Part shown: positions 24,713-32,623 of the stretch, piece by piece
How the letters are laid out: the number at the start of each line of letters is the position of its first letter
Numbering within the stretch: position 1 is the stretch's first letter
NCBI RefSeq assembly: GCF_001434135.1
Contig: NZ_AZEB01000015.1
Coordinates: forward strand, 1-64,000
Source of the DNA: Lentilactobacillus kisonensis DSM 19906 = JCM 15041
GTDB taxonomy: Bacteria; Bacillota; Bacilli; Lactobacillales; Lactobacillaceae
DNA: 64,000 nucleotides
Direction of reading: 5' to 3'
Program-made: the position numbers and the translations under genes
Notes under the pieces: model-generated
Databases searched by the model: none
What the model was told of the DNA's origin: nothing
The model's input: only the letters and a program-made list of their open reading frames with translations

Positions 24713-26080
24713 ATGTCAGTTGATATTAATGAGTTAGCATTACCAGATGGTCAAATTGTGTCTGATCCAGAAGAAATTAGTAAGCTTAGTAGTGACAAGT
24801 TCACGGAAGCCATTGAAGAAACGAGTCAACCCTTAGCGGTTATTCAGGCAAAAAGTGTTGAAGATGTTCAAGCAGCAGTGAAGTTTGCGAACCAAAATCA
24901 AATTCCAGTAACGGCACGGGGAGCTGGGACGTCTATTGTTAATGGCTCAGCCGCTGAGAAGGGTGGCTTTGTTATTGATTTAACTCAGCTTAATAAGATT
25001 TTAGAGATCAATATTCCCAATCAATATGCCGTAGTTCAAGCGGGTGTTTTAAATTCCGATCTTGATGATGAGGTGCGAAAGCAGGGTTACTTCTTCTCAC
25101 CAGATCCCGGTTCCAAGCGTATTAGTTCCGTTGGTGGTAATATCGCGACTAACGCTGGGGGGATGAGTTCGCTGAAGTATGGTACGACAAAGCAATCAGT
25201 TGTTGGGCTGCAGGTTGTGCTTGCGGATGGCAGGCTAGTCGAATTAGGTGGCAAAACCTTCAAAAATAACGCACCATACGATTTGACAGATTTGTTTGTC
25301 GGCTCTGAAGGGACCTTGGGCATCATTACCGCTGCAACGGTTAAGCTGCTTCCGGTTCCATTTGGTAATCCAGTTACAGGGTTAGCAACCTTTAATGACA
25401 TGAAGCAACTCAGTGTGGGGGTGCAAAACATCTCTGGCAGTGGGTTATACCCATCCATGATGGAAGCCTTAAATAAAACTTCGATTGAGGCGCTGGATAA
25501 CTTGGAGAAGTCTGATTTAGGTAAAGGTGGGGCAGAATCGTTATTGATTTTCCAACTTGACGTCGCCCCAGCTGGCGCGGTTGATGCGTTAAAGAAAATT
25601 CTAGCAAAGTCCGGCGCCTTGCAAGTGAACGTTACCGACGATCCAGATTACGCTAAAAAGATCATCAAAATTAGGCAAGACTATTACCAAGCAGAGGCAG
25701 CATACGGCCGGTTGATCGTTGAAGACGTTGCCGTTCCATTATCGAAGTTGCCTGAATTAGCAGATTTCGTTGAAAATTTGAAGTTTACTTCAAAGGTAAC
25801 GGCCTTTTTGGGCGGTCATGCAGGGGATGGTAACTTTCATCCTAATTTTGCCGTTTCAAAGGAATATGCGGAGACGCCAGCAGACGTCAACGAAGCAATC
25901 AATAAGATCTTTAAGTATGTTCAATCCATTGGCGGAACGATCTCAGCCGAGCATGGAATTGGCGATTTGAAATATCAATGGGTACGCCCACAACTTGGTG
26001 CAGATGTGGTTGAATTACAGCGACAAGTTAAAAAAGCATTTGATCCAAACAATATCTTGAATCCTGGTAGAAAAGTTTAA
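24713..26080 (+). CDS. FAD-linked oxidase (GlcD / D-lactate dehydrogenase type)
   Basis: A 455-residue flavoprotein of the PCMH/VAO fold. The FAD-binding half shows VTARGAGTSIVNGSA, SSVGGNIATNAGGMSSLKYG and GSEGTLGIIT; the C-terminal cap contains FLGGHAGDGNFHPNF and ISAEHGIGDLKYQW, the His-rich 2-hydroxyacid site typical of GlcD and D-lactate dehydrogenases. Most likely it oxidises D-lactate, glycolate or D-2-hydroxyglutarate; no Fe-S partner is next to it. The ribosome site is weak (GGCGACGGG directly before ATG). The gene ends at a very long hairpin terminator. Confidence 0.88.
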   Translation: MSVDINELALPDGQIVSDPEEISKLSSDKFTEAIEETSQPLAVIQAKSVEDVQAAVKFANQNQIPVTARGAGTSIVNGSAAEKGGFVIDLTQLNKILEINIPNQYAVVQAGVLNSDLDDEVRKQGYFFSPDPGSKRISSVGGNIATNAGGMSSLKYGTTKQSVVGLQVVLADGRLVELGGKTFKNNAPYDLTDLFVGSEGTLGIITAATVKLLPVPFGNPVTGLATFNDMKQLSVGVQNISGSGLYPSMMEALNKTSIEALDNLEKSDLGKGGAESLLIFQLDVAPAGAVDALKKILAKSGALQVNVTDDPDYAKKIIKIRQDYYQAEAAYGRLIVEDVAVPLSKLPELADFVENLKFTSKVTAFLGGHAGDGNFHPNFAVSKEYAETPADVNEAINKIFKYVQSIGGTISAEHGIGDLKYQWVRPQLGADVVELQRQVKKAFDPNNILNPGRKV

Positions 26081-26086
26081 ATTAAG

Positions 26087-26154
26087 ATCTACCTAACCAA
26101 ATAAAGGTTTGGCAGCCAGCAATGGTTGTCAAACCTTTATTTGGTTAGGTAGAT
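26087..26154. terminator. Long perfect palindromic terminator between convergent genes
   Basis: Arms of about 25 bp, ATCTACCTAACCAAATAAAG plus GTTTG and their exact complement, around an 18 nt loop. The right arm contains the last codons and TAA of the phosphatase gene that ends at 26137, so one stem serves both transcripts. Confidence 0.9.
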
Positions 26155-27012
26155 TGTTCTTAGCGCATGGATCTTTCGAGTTGATAATCCAAGTGCCACG
26201 TTTAAGTAACGATTCATAGAACCATAATGTTGGTCAATCGCCCGATACGCAGCGTTTAGATAGGACCGTTTGGCTGCCTTTGAGCGCTTGAAGTTGGCTA
26301 ATGCCCGTTGATTATGAGTGATCCGCTTAAGTTGGCGGTATTCTGTATGGGTCAGCGCTTTTAATGCTTTATTTGATGCTAAATAGTTTTTCATGATCGT
26401 TTGTTTAGAAACACCTAAGCAAGATAGAATTAACATTGTGGCAATTCCCGTCCGATCCTTGCCGTAGGTACAATGGTATAAGTACGCACCCTGTTTTCGA
26501 TTTAATAATTGGTTTGCGAACGTATGGTAAGCTTTGATGCTGTAGGGATTGGTTACCATTTTCTGATAGAATAGCTGCATACTGTTTGCGTGCTTGTTTG
26601 CTAACTGGTTTGCGTATTGTCGGCGTGTGTGCACACCGAAGTTTCGATTAGCCATTACACTATCATGGCGGTAGATAATCCCACTTAAATTGCGATCTTT
26701 GGCGATTTTGATCTCACCGGCCGACCGAAAATCAATGATAGTCCCGACGTGCTTTTGTTGGGTTAACTGCCATTTATCTTTCTTGGTTAAGTGAGACAAA
26801 GCATCTGAACGAATGAGTAACCCTTTTTTGATATGGTGATCGTTTTTTGTGATGATGCCACCTAAATCATGGGTATTAACGGTTCCCGTTAGATGGACCG
26901 GGGTACCGTAAACTGATTGGGAACTTGCTTTAACCAGAGTTGGCTGAAACGCACCCCAATAAATAATGCTAACAACCAGTAAAACCATTCGGGTAACGTA
27001 TTTTTCGTTCAT
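26137..27012 (-). CDS. Secreted/membrane-anchored tyrosine-type phosphatase
   Basis: A 291-residue protein of the LipA-like Tyr phosphatase group. An N-terminal hydrophobic segment (residues about 7-24, ending near VKASS) indicates export. The catalytic P-loop reads YLYHCTYGKDRTGIAT, i.e. HCX5R with Cys and Arg; NTHDLGGI and TIIDFRSAGEI (Asp general acid candidate) precede it, as in family members that also hydrolyse phosphoinositides. ATG at 27012 has GGAGG six bases upstream; the longer frame would start with TTG. It follows the GH3 gene by 16 nt, so the two are probably one transcript. Confidence 0.88.
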   Translation of the reverse strand: MNEKYVTRMVLLVVSIIYWGAFQPTLVKASSQSVYGTPVHLTGTVNTHDLGGIITKNDHHIKKGLLIRSDALSHLTKKDKWQLTQQKHVGTIIDFRSAGEIKIAKDRNLSGIIYRHDSVMANRNFGVHTRRQYANQLANKHANSMQLFYQKMVTNPYSIKAYHTFANQLLNRKQGAYLYHCTYGKDRTGIATMLILSCLGVSKQTIMKNYLASNKALKALTHTEYRQLKRITHNQRALANFKRSKAAKRSYLNAAYRAIDQHYGSMNRYLNVALGLSTRKIHALRTIYLTK

Positions 27013-27028
27013 AACAACCTCCAAAAGA

Positions 27029-28177
27029 CTAGCGATTAATTAGGCCAATTTTTGCTTTCATCGTTAGAATTCGTTTAACTGATGCATTGACCTGTTTAAC
27101 AGAGACTTGCTTCTTAGCAATGGCCCGCTTGAGCTGTGGGATCCCCCGCTTGTAGTCACTGGTTAACAAGACGTCATTACCGGCTTTAAATGCCGCGACA
27201 TCCCGATAAACATGGTGGGAAGTTGCGTAATTGCCAACGGCTTGCATTTGGAGACTGTCTGAAACAATCACTCCCTTAAACCCAAGGTTCTGGCGAAGTA
27301 AATGGATATCTTTCTTTGATAGAGAGGCCGGTTTGTGGGGATCAATTTTCTTTAAAATAATATGGGTGACCATGACGGAATCAACGCCGCTCTTAATGCC
27401 AGCCTTGAATGGCCGAAAGTCTTTTGCCTCAAAAGATTTAAGGGAGCGGGTGACGCTTGCTGACCCAGTATGGGTGTCAGCGGCTGATCCATATCCTGGA
27501 AAATGCTTGAGGGTTGCCGCAACGTGCTGATTTTGAATTGCGGGGACACTGGCGGCAATGTACTTAGACGTTTTAGCATAACCCTTACCAATGGTGCGAT
27601 CATAGATGAAACTGCCCTTATGCATTGAAACGTCAGCGACTGGGGCAAAGTCCCAATTAATTCCCAGTGAATGCAGTTGCTTAGCTTGATAACGATACAT
27701 CGACAGCACCTTCTTCATGCCACCTCGATGAAGCGCCTGCTGTGGGGATAAATAATAGCTGTGACCAGAAATTCGTTTGTTAGCGCTCAGCCGTGAAACG
27801 GTGCCGCCTTCTTGATCGGTTGAAATGGTGAGTGGAATTTTGGCACTCCGTTGATAGCTACTAAGACGGTGTTTGAAGGAAGCCTTGCTACCAACAAAAT
27901 TGTTTCCCATTAAAATAATGCCACCAAGATGGTATTTCTTGATATCGTGCTTTGTTGCAGCTTTATTATTTGATACGCCGGTTACAAATAACTGGCCGAT
28001 TTTCTCGTTAAGGGTCATATGCTTAATTTGATTATCAATTTTTTGTTCGTTAGTCTGCTTTGGATGAGTTCCCGACGCAATTGAGTCTGTGCTTGCATGA
28101 GGGATTGTCATCCCTAGTCCAAACGAAACGGCTGTAACTATTGTGAATGATGCGACCTGCTTAAGATTAATGTTCAA
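27029..28177 (-). CDS. Exported glycoside hydrolase family 3 (NagZ-like)
   Basis: Beta-N-acetylhexosaminidase-type GH3 enzyme of about 382 residues with an N-terminal export segment (VASFTIVTAVSFGLGMTI). Barrel motifs: IGQLFVTG, TDQEGGTVSRL, VAATLKHFPGYG (the His/Lys substrate site) and GVIVSDSLQM with the nucleophile Asp. An extracytoplasmic location suggests action on peptidoglycan or exogenous glycans rather than cytosolic recycling. No ATG is available: GGGAG at 28188-28192 favours the TTG at 28177; the TTG at 28186 would be too close to it. Confidence 0.87.
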   Translation of the reverse strand: MNINLKQVASFTIVTAVSFGLGMTIPHASTDSIASGTHPKQTNEQKIDNQIKHMTLNEKIGQLFVTGVSNNKAATKHDIKKYHLGGIILMGNNFVGSKASFKHRLSSYQRSAKIPLTISTDQEGGTVSRLSANKRISGHSYYLSPQQALHRGGMKKVLSMYRYQAKQLHSLGINWDFAPVADVSMHKGSFIYDRTIGKGYAKTSKYIAASVPAIQNQHVAATLKHFPGYGSAADTHTGSASVTRSLKSFEAKDFRPFKAGIKSGVDSVMVTHIILKKIDPHKPASLSKKDIHLLRQNLGFKGVIVSDSLQMQAVGNYATSHHVYRDVAAFKAGNDVLLTSDYKRGIPQLKRAIAKKQVSVKQVNASVKRILTMKAKIGLINR

Positions 28178-28281
28178 CTTACCCAATCTCCCTAAATATA
28201 ATAATTATGTCAACATAATGATTATATGATAAAAAAGAATGAATAGTTATGGGTATCATTAATTTATTAAACTTTTTGACG

Positions 28282-28875
28282 TTACCTAAGGAACTTTTGA
28301 ATGTGAGTCAAATCAGCCGTCCGTTTGGCAGCCGATTTGTCTTCGGCGTTGAAGTTGTGCCAGTGGACGTTTTTAACACCAACTTTTTGAAACGTTCCTC
28401 GCTTAAGTGATTTGATAACTGGATTACCATACTTTAACCGGTAAAGGAAAGTTGGGGTGCCAGCAATTGTAAAAATATCGATGCGGGGTTGGTTGGCGAA
28501 GAGCACTCTGGGGCCGTTCTTTGGAATCCGGTTTTTGCTAAAGACTTTGTCGATAAATCCTTTCGTCATGGCGGGCATGACCTCCCACCAAATGGGAAAG
28601 ACAAAAATAATTCGTTCCGCGGCTGCTAGTCGGTTAAAGTAGTCATCCACTTGGTCGTTAAGTGAACGCCTGGTTCGCCAATTTGAAAGATCGGTGGCAT
28701 GCATCACCGGGTCAAATTTGTCTTTGTGTAAGTCAATGACATCAACGGTATCACCGTTTGCTTGTAAATAATTAATTGTTCGTTGGGCAACCGCGGCACT
28801 GTAGCTTCTAAAGTGGGGCTGGTTTTCGCTAGCTGCCAAAGTATATGGATGGTCAAAAATAAGTATTGCTTTCAT
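28282..28875 (-). CDS. NAD(P)H-dependent flavodoxin-fold oxidoreductase
   Basis: A 197-residue protein of the NQO1/MdaB/KefF flavodoxin-like family that binds FMN or FAD and reduces quinones. Motifs: ILIFDHPYTLAASEN near the N terminus (phosphate loop) and IIFVFPIWWEVMPAMTKGFIDKV, the characteristic PxxW region, then FTIAGTPTFLYRLKYG. It is divergent from the MarR gene at 29363, a classic arrangement for electrophile or redox sensing, but three palindromic elements now separate them. Confidence 0.85.
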   Translation of the reverse strand: MKAILIFDHPYTLAASENQPHFRSYSAAVAQRTINYLQANGDTVDVIDLHKDKFDPVMHATDLSNWRTRRSLNDQVDDYFNRLAAAERIIFVFPIWWEVMPAMTKGFIDKVFSKNRIPKNGPRVLFANQPRIDIFTIAGTPTFLYRLKYGNPVIKSLKRGTFQKVGVKNVHWHNFNAEDKSAAKRTADLTHIQKFLR

Positions 28876-28897
28876 AATAAAATGTCCTTTAATAAAA

Positions 28898-29016
28898 GTG
28901 AGCGGATCCAGGCGGTTTGCAACCGGAGCGTAAGTCTCCTTTGGCAGAAGTCCCTGATTTTGGGATTTTTGCCAAAGGTGCTTACGTGCAGGTTGCTGCC
29001 TGGAGGAGCTGTCCTA
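28898..29016 (+). repeat. Palindromic intergenic element, copy 10
   Basis: CCAGGC/GCCTGG, GCAACC/GGTTGC, GCGTAAG/CTTACGT, inner CCTTTGGCAGAAGTCCC/GGGATTTTTGCCAAAGG. First of three in tandem. Confidence 0.92.
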
Positions 29017-29022
29017 GTGAAA

Positions 29023-29142
29023 GTGAGCGGATCCAGGCGGTTAGAAGTCGGAGTATAAGTCTCCTTGGGTAGGAATTCCCGGTTCTGGAATTTTTACCCG
29101 AGGTGCTTATACGCAGACTTCTGCCTGGAGGAGCTGTCCTAG
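29023..29142 (+). repeat. Palindromic intergenic element, copy 11
   Basis: CCAGGC/GCCTGG, AGAAGTC/GACTTCT, GTATAAG/CTTATAC, inner CCTTGGGTAGGAATTCC/GGAATTTTTACCCGAGG. Second of three. Confidence 0.92.
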
Positions 29143-29147
29143 AATAA

Positions 29148-29267
29148 GTGAGCAGAGCAAAGCGGTTAGAAACCGGAGTGTAAGTCTCCTATCGAGAAAA
29201 TTCCTTGTTTTGGAATTTTTTCGATAGGTGCTTACATGCAGATTTCTGCTTTGCGGAGCTGTCCTAA
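29148..29267 (+). repeat. Palindromic intergenic element, copy 12
   Basis: GCAAAGC/GCTTTGC, AGAAACC/GATTTCT, GTGTAAG/CTTACAT, inner CCTATCGAGAAAATTCC/GGAATTTTTTCGATAGG. Third of three; spacers between copies are 5-6 nt. Confidence 0.92.
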
Positions 29268-29282
29268 TGTTAATCGAGTGAC

Positions 29283-29357
29283 TTTTCAAAATACATTCCA
29301 AGGAATATAATGAGTATAGCAGAACATTTGAAAATGTCAAAATATATTCCGAGGAAT
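29283..29357 (+). promoter_or_regulatory. Promoter and twin operators of the marR gene
   Basis: A -10 TATAAT lies at 29306-29311; 17 nt upstream is a weak -35 (TTTTCA). Two near-identical palindromes, ATTCCAAGGAAT (29295-29306) between the promoter boxes and ATTCCGAGGAAT (29346-29357) over the ribosome site, suggest autorepression. Confidence 0.6.
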
Positions 29358-29362
29358 TTAAA

Positions 29363-29833
29363 ATGAAATCAACTAGTTTAACAAACCAAATTAAAGCCCA
29401 ACTCGAAATTTTTCGAAGCCGGGATATTGATCAGGTAATCCTTAATCAGGTTAAAGGGACAGGACTAATCGATACCAAACTGGCTAGCCGGCTAACAATT
29501 AATGATCTCCATGTCATACAAGTAGTGGCGCATAGCGAAGATGCAATGCTTTCCGATATTGTGGCTGGCCTGCCTTTGACGCAAGGCGCGGTTTCTAAAA
29601 TCGTGAATAAGCTTGCCACTGCGGGATTGCTAACCAAAACTCATAAGTCAGCGAATAAAAAGGAAACGTATATTCAATTAACCCGACTCGCAAAGGAAAT
29701 CAATGCCATTCATGAAGGCTATCATCAGGAAATGAACGACAAACTTCAAGGATTAACTGACCAATTCACGTCAGCTGATCTTCAGGTTGTGAGAGAATTT
29801 TTGGAAAAACTAAACAAGTTACGACAATCATAA
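29363..29833 (+). CDS. MarR-family transcriptional regulator
   Basis: A 156-residue winged-helix dimeric regulator. The DNA-binding region spans about residues 45-105: LTINDLHVIQVV, DIVAGLPLTQGAVSKIVNKL (recognition helix) and the wing KKETYIQLT. No conserved Cys sensor is present, so a ligand or another residue would have to be the signal. Twin ATTCC-NN-GGAAT palindromes at its promoter are likely its own operators. The divergent flavodoxin-fold oxidoreductase is a candidate target. Confidence 0.88.
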   Translation: MKSTSLTNQIKAQLEIFRSRDIDQVILNQVKGTGLIDTKLASRLTINDLHVIQVVAHSEDAMLSDIVAGLPLTQGAVSKIVNKLATAGLLTKTHKSANKKETYIQLTRLAKEINAIHEGYHQEMNDKLQGLTDQFTSADLQVVREFLEKLNKLRQS

Positions 29834-29924
29834 AAAATAAATCATTTATTTTGATGGAAGATTACAACCGCTTACTTTGTTTATATACCAGCAAGTTTAC
29901 CTTTCGCTGCTTATGAAAAGAAAG

Positions 29925-29938
29925 TTAGGTTCCCCTAA
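29925..29938 (+). promoter_or_regulatory. DtxR/MntR-type operator candidate upstream of mntH
   Basis: TTAGGTTCCCCTAA, an inverted repeat of TTAGG, resembles the DtxR-family box. It lies about 70 nt before mntH, upstream of a TATAAG-like -10. Confidence 0.5.
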
Positions 29939-30006
29939 TTAGTAATTAACAATAGCTAAAACTATGATAATATAAGCTTGTATCAATCATAGAGGAGGCT
30001 ATTTTC

Positions 30007-31581
30007 ATGCCAAATGAAAAAGAACCAAAGAAGCAGCATTTGATTCACTATGCTAACGGTCCTTCGTTGGAAGAAATCAACGGAACCGTCGTTGTACCAA
30101 AAGGAAAGGGCTTTTGGCGAACGTTATTTGGATATTCTGGTCCTGGCGCTTTAGTTGCGGTGGGGTATATGGATCCTGGTAACTGGTCAACGTCAATCAC
30201 CGGTGGTCAAAATTTTGAATACCTGTTAATGTCCGTTATCTTAATGTCGAGTTTAATTGCCATGTTACTTCAATATATGGCGGCTAAACTGGGCATTGTG
30301 ACTCAAATGGATTTAGCACAGGCAATTCGAGCGCGGACAAGTAAGTCACTCGGGTACGTATTGTGGATTTTGACGGAGTTAGCAATTATGGCAACGGATA
30401 TCGCCGAAGTTATTGGTGCGGCCATTGCTTTATACCTATTGTTTAATATTCCGCTAGTGATTTCTGTTTTTATCACCGTATTTGATGTTTTGCTATTATT
30501 GCTGTTAACTAAGATTGGCTTTCGTAAGATTGAAGCAATTGTCGTTTGCTTGATTCTAGTGATTTTTGTTGTATTTGCTTATGAAGTCGCACTATCAGAT
30601 CCAAGTTGGGCAGGTGTTTTCAAAGGATTAATCCCAAATGGTGAAACGTTCTCATCTTCCCCACATGTTGGCGGTCAGACGCCTTTGACTGGTGCACTTG
30701 GCATTATTGGTGCAACCGTTATGCCTCATAATTTGTATCTGCATTCTGCAGTTTCCCAAACACGAAAAGTTGATCATAGTGATGAGGAAGACGTTGCGAG
30801 AACGGTTCGCTTTTCTACTTGGGATTCAAATATCCAATTAACAATGGCGTTTTTCGTTAACTCTCTGTTGTTAATCATGGGGGTTGCCGTCTTTAAGAGT
30901 GGTGCCGTTAAAGATCCTTCATTCTTCGGCCTGTTCCAGGCTTTATCAGATCCTTCCACTTTGAGTAACGGGGTTCTAATTGCGGTTGCTAAATCTGGGA
31001 TTTTATCAATACTATTTGCCGTTGCTTTATTAGCTTCAGGACAAAACTCAACCATTACTGGTACTTTAACTGGTCAAGTAATCATGGAAGGCTTCATTCA
31101 CATGCACATGCCACTTTGGATGCGGCGTTTAGTTACCCGGTTAATTTCAGTTATTCCTGTATTGATTTGTGTTGCGATGACTGGTAAAGAATCCCCAATT
31201 CAGCAGCATGAGGCGTTAAATACGTTGATGAATAATTCTCAGGTGTTCTTGGCGTTTGCTTTGCCGTTTTCAATGCTGCCGTTGTTGATGTTTACTGATA
31301 ACAAGATTGAGATGCATGATCGTTTCAAAAACTCAACGATCATTAAAATTCTTGGCTGGATTTCAGTCGTTGCCTTGACCTACCTCAATATGAAGGGCTT
31401 ACCTGGTCAATTTGAAGCATTTTTGGGTGATAACGCTTCAAAGGGGCAAGTTGCGATGGCCGATAACCTTTCATACGTTGTTATTTTCCTCGTATTAGCA
31501 CTCCTAGCTTGGATGATTTGGGATATTCATAAGACTAATAAAAAGCTTCAGGCTAAGTTTGAAGCAGCTCGTGAAGAATAG
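30007..31581 (+). CDS. mntH: Nramp-family Mn2+ transporter
   Basis: Proton-coupled manganese importer of 524 residues with about 11 membrane segments. The metal site motifs are intact: GYMDPGNW (residues 54-60) in TM1 and [10 protein letters not shown] (near 238) in TM6. AGAGGAGGC precedes the ATG. High Mn uptake is a hallmark of lactobacilli, and a DtxR-type box is found upstream. A universal stress protein gene follows by 67 nt, a common pairing in lactobacilli. Confidence 0.93.
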   Translation: MPNEKEPKKQHLIHYANGPSLEEINGTVVVPKGKGFWRTLFGYSGPGALVAVGYMDPGNWSTSITGGQNFEYLLMSVILMSSLIAMLLQYMAAKLGIVTQMDLAQAIRARTSKSLGYVLWILTELAIMATDIAEVIGAAIALYLLFNIPLVISVFITVFDVLLLLLLTKIGFRKIEAIVVCLILVIFVVFAYEVALSDPSWAGVFKGLIPNGETFSSSPHVGGQTPLTGALGIIGATVMPHNLYLHSAVSQTRKVDHSDEEDVARTVRFSTWDSNIQLTMAFFVNSLLLIMGVAVFKSGAVKDPSFFGLFQALSDPSTLSNGVLIAVAKSGILSILFAVALLASGQNSTITGTLTGQVIMEGFIHMHMPLWMRRLVTRLISVIPVLICVAMTGKESPIQQHEALNTLMNNSQVFLAFALPFSMLPLLMFTDNKIEMHDRFKNSTIIKILGWISVVALTYLNMKGLPGQFEAFLGDNASKGQVAMADNLSYVVIFLVLALLAWMIWDIHKTNKKLQAKFEAAREE

Positions 31582-31648
31582 AATAAAAAGGTATAATAAA
31601 AGGGTGCCGAGAATATTAAACGATGAAGAATGAAAGGGATGTTTAAAA

Positions 31649-32095
31649 ATGCCAAGTACGACAGGTGGCCAAAAGTTTGAACGAATTTTAGTTGGTGTCG
31701 ATGATTCAGAAGATGCCCAGTTGGCATTTCGATATGCAATTAGAGAAGCGCGTCAATCCAACGCGCGGTTGATTATCGTATCAATTTTGGAACACGATGA
31801 AATGAATATTTATCAAGCATTAAGTAAGGATTATGTTCACGGCGAACGAAAAGAATTGGCTGAACATATTGAAAAATACCGCCAGCTCGCCTTAAGAGCC
31901 GGGGTTAAGGAAGTTGATACGGTCATTGATGAAGGTGACCCTGGCGAAACTATTGTCAAACGAGTGATTCCGGCGACGAAAGCAGATTTGCTGATTGTTG
32001 GGTCACTGTCCAAAACCGGCGTCAGAAAATACTTTGGTTCACAGGCAGCTTATATGGCCAAGTATTCGCCAATCTCGGTGATGATTGTAAGATAG
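31649..32095 (+). CDS. Universal stress protein, UspA family
   Basis: A 148-residue alpha/beta protein. N terminus FERILVGVDDSEDAQLAFRY carries the ATP-contacting Asp, and the C-terminal loop LIVGSLSKTGVRKYFGSQAA resembles the GXXG(9)GS ATP-binding motif in a variant form; it ends with the usual ISVMIVR strand. The role is probably modulatory. Its position 67 nt after mntH suggests shared expression or a link to Mn homeostasis. The stop is followed after one base by a palindromic element. Confidence 0.88.
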   Translation: MPSTTGGQKFERILVGVDDSEDAQLAFRYAIREARQSNARLIIVSILEHDEMNIYQALSKDYVHGERKELAEHIEKYRQLALRAGVKEVDTVIDEGDPGETIVKRVIPATKADLLIVGSLSKTGVRKYFGSQAAYMAKYSPISVMIVR

Positions 32096-32096
32096 A

Positions 32097-32221
32097 GTGA
32101 GCGGAGCAAAGCGGTTAGAAGCTGGAGCATAAGTTACCTTGGTCAGAAATCCCTGGGCTTGGGATTTTTGACCAAGGTAACTTATGTGCAAGCTTCTGCT
32201 TTGCGGAGCGGTCCTAATCTA
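32097..32221 (+). repeat. Palindromic intergenic element, copy 13
   Basis: GCAAAGC/GCTTTGC, AGAAGCT/AGCTTCT, then one long arm CATAAGTTACCTTGGTCA and its complement TGACCAAGGTAACTTATG. The most complete palindrome in the set. Confidence 0.92.
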
Positions 32222-32229
32222 TGAAGCAT

Positions 32230-32314
32230 AAAAGATTAGCCCGGTTTTGGATTTTTGGCGGGGAAGGCTTAGGTGCAAGTCTCTGCTTTGCGGAGCTGTC
32301 CTACTCTATATAGA
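32230..32314 (+). repeat. Palindromic element, copy 14, left half missing
   Basis: Only the right half (GGATTTTTGGCGGGGAAGG, CTTAGGTGCAAGTCTCTGC, TTTGCGGAGCTGTCCTA) remains. Confidence 0.6.
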
Positions 32315-32551
32315 GATAGAAAGACTACTAGGTGAACCGATGATCCTGATTTGAGGCCTTTACAACTAATTATTTTTCTCGCAAACCAGAACAAAGTCTA
32401 TCCAGAAATAGACCGCTCACTAGTTCAAACAAGCATTCTAAGCATTTGTTTCACCTATATGCTACTTATCTTGTGTTAATTAAGGCAGATATACGTGCTT
32501 TATGACACAAAGAATTAGCCAATCCGTAACATTAATCACTGATTTTCACTC

Positions 32552-32596
32552 AAGGACTGCCAACAAAACAGCAACGTTTTGTAGCAGTCCTTTTAT
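32552..32596 (+). terminator. Hairpin with T run just upstream of the MFS gene
   Basis: AAGGACTGC pairs with GCAGTCCTT and AAAAC with GTTTT inside, followed by TTTTATT. Only 27 nt remain before the MFS start, so a promoter must be further up and the hairpin may attenuate the MFS gene; it could also simply end the mntH-usp transcript. I see no clear gene in 32315-32551. Confidence 0.65.
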
Positions 32597-32623
32597 TAAC
32601 TAACTCATGGGGGGATCTTTACA

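Noticed and set aside
24713-26080. Antisense ORFs within the FAD oxidase and many other genes
   Set aside because: They are shadows of the coding strand without ribosome sites or recognisable domains.
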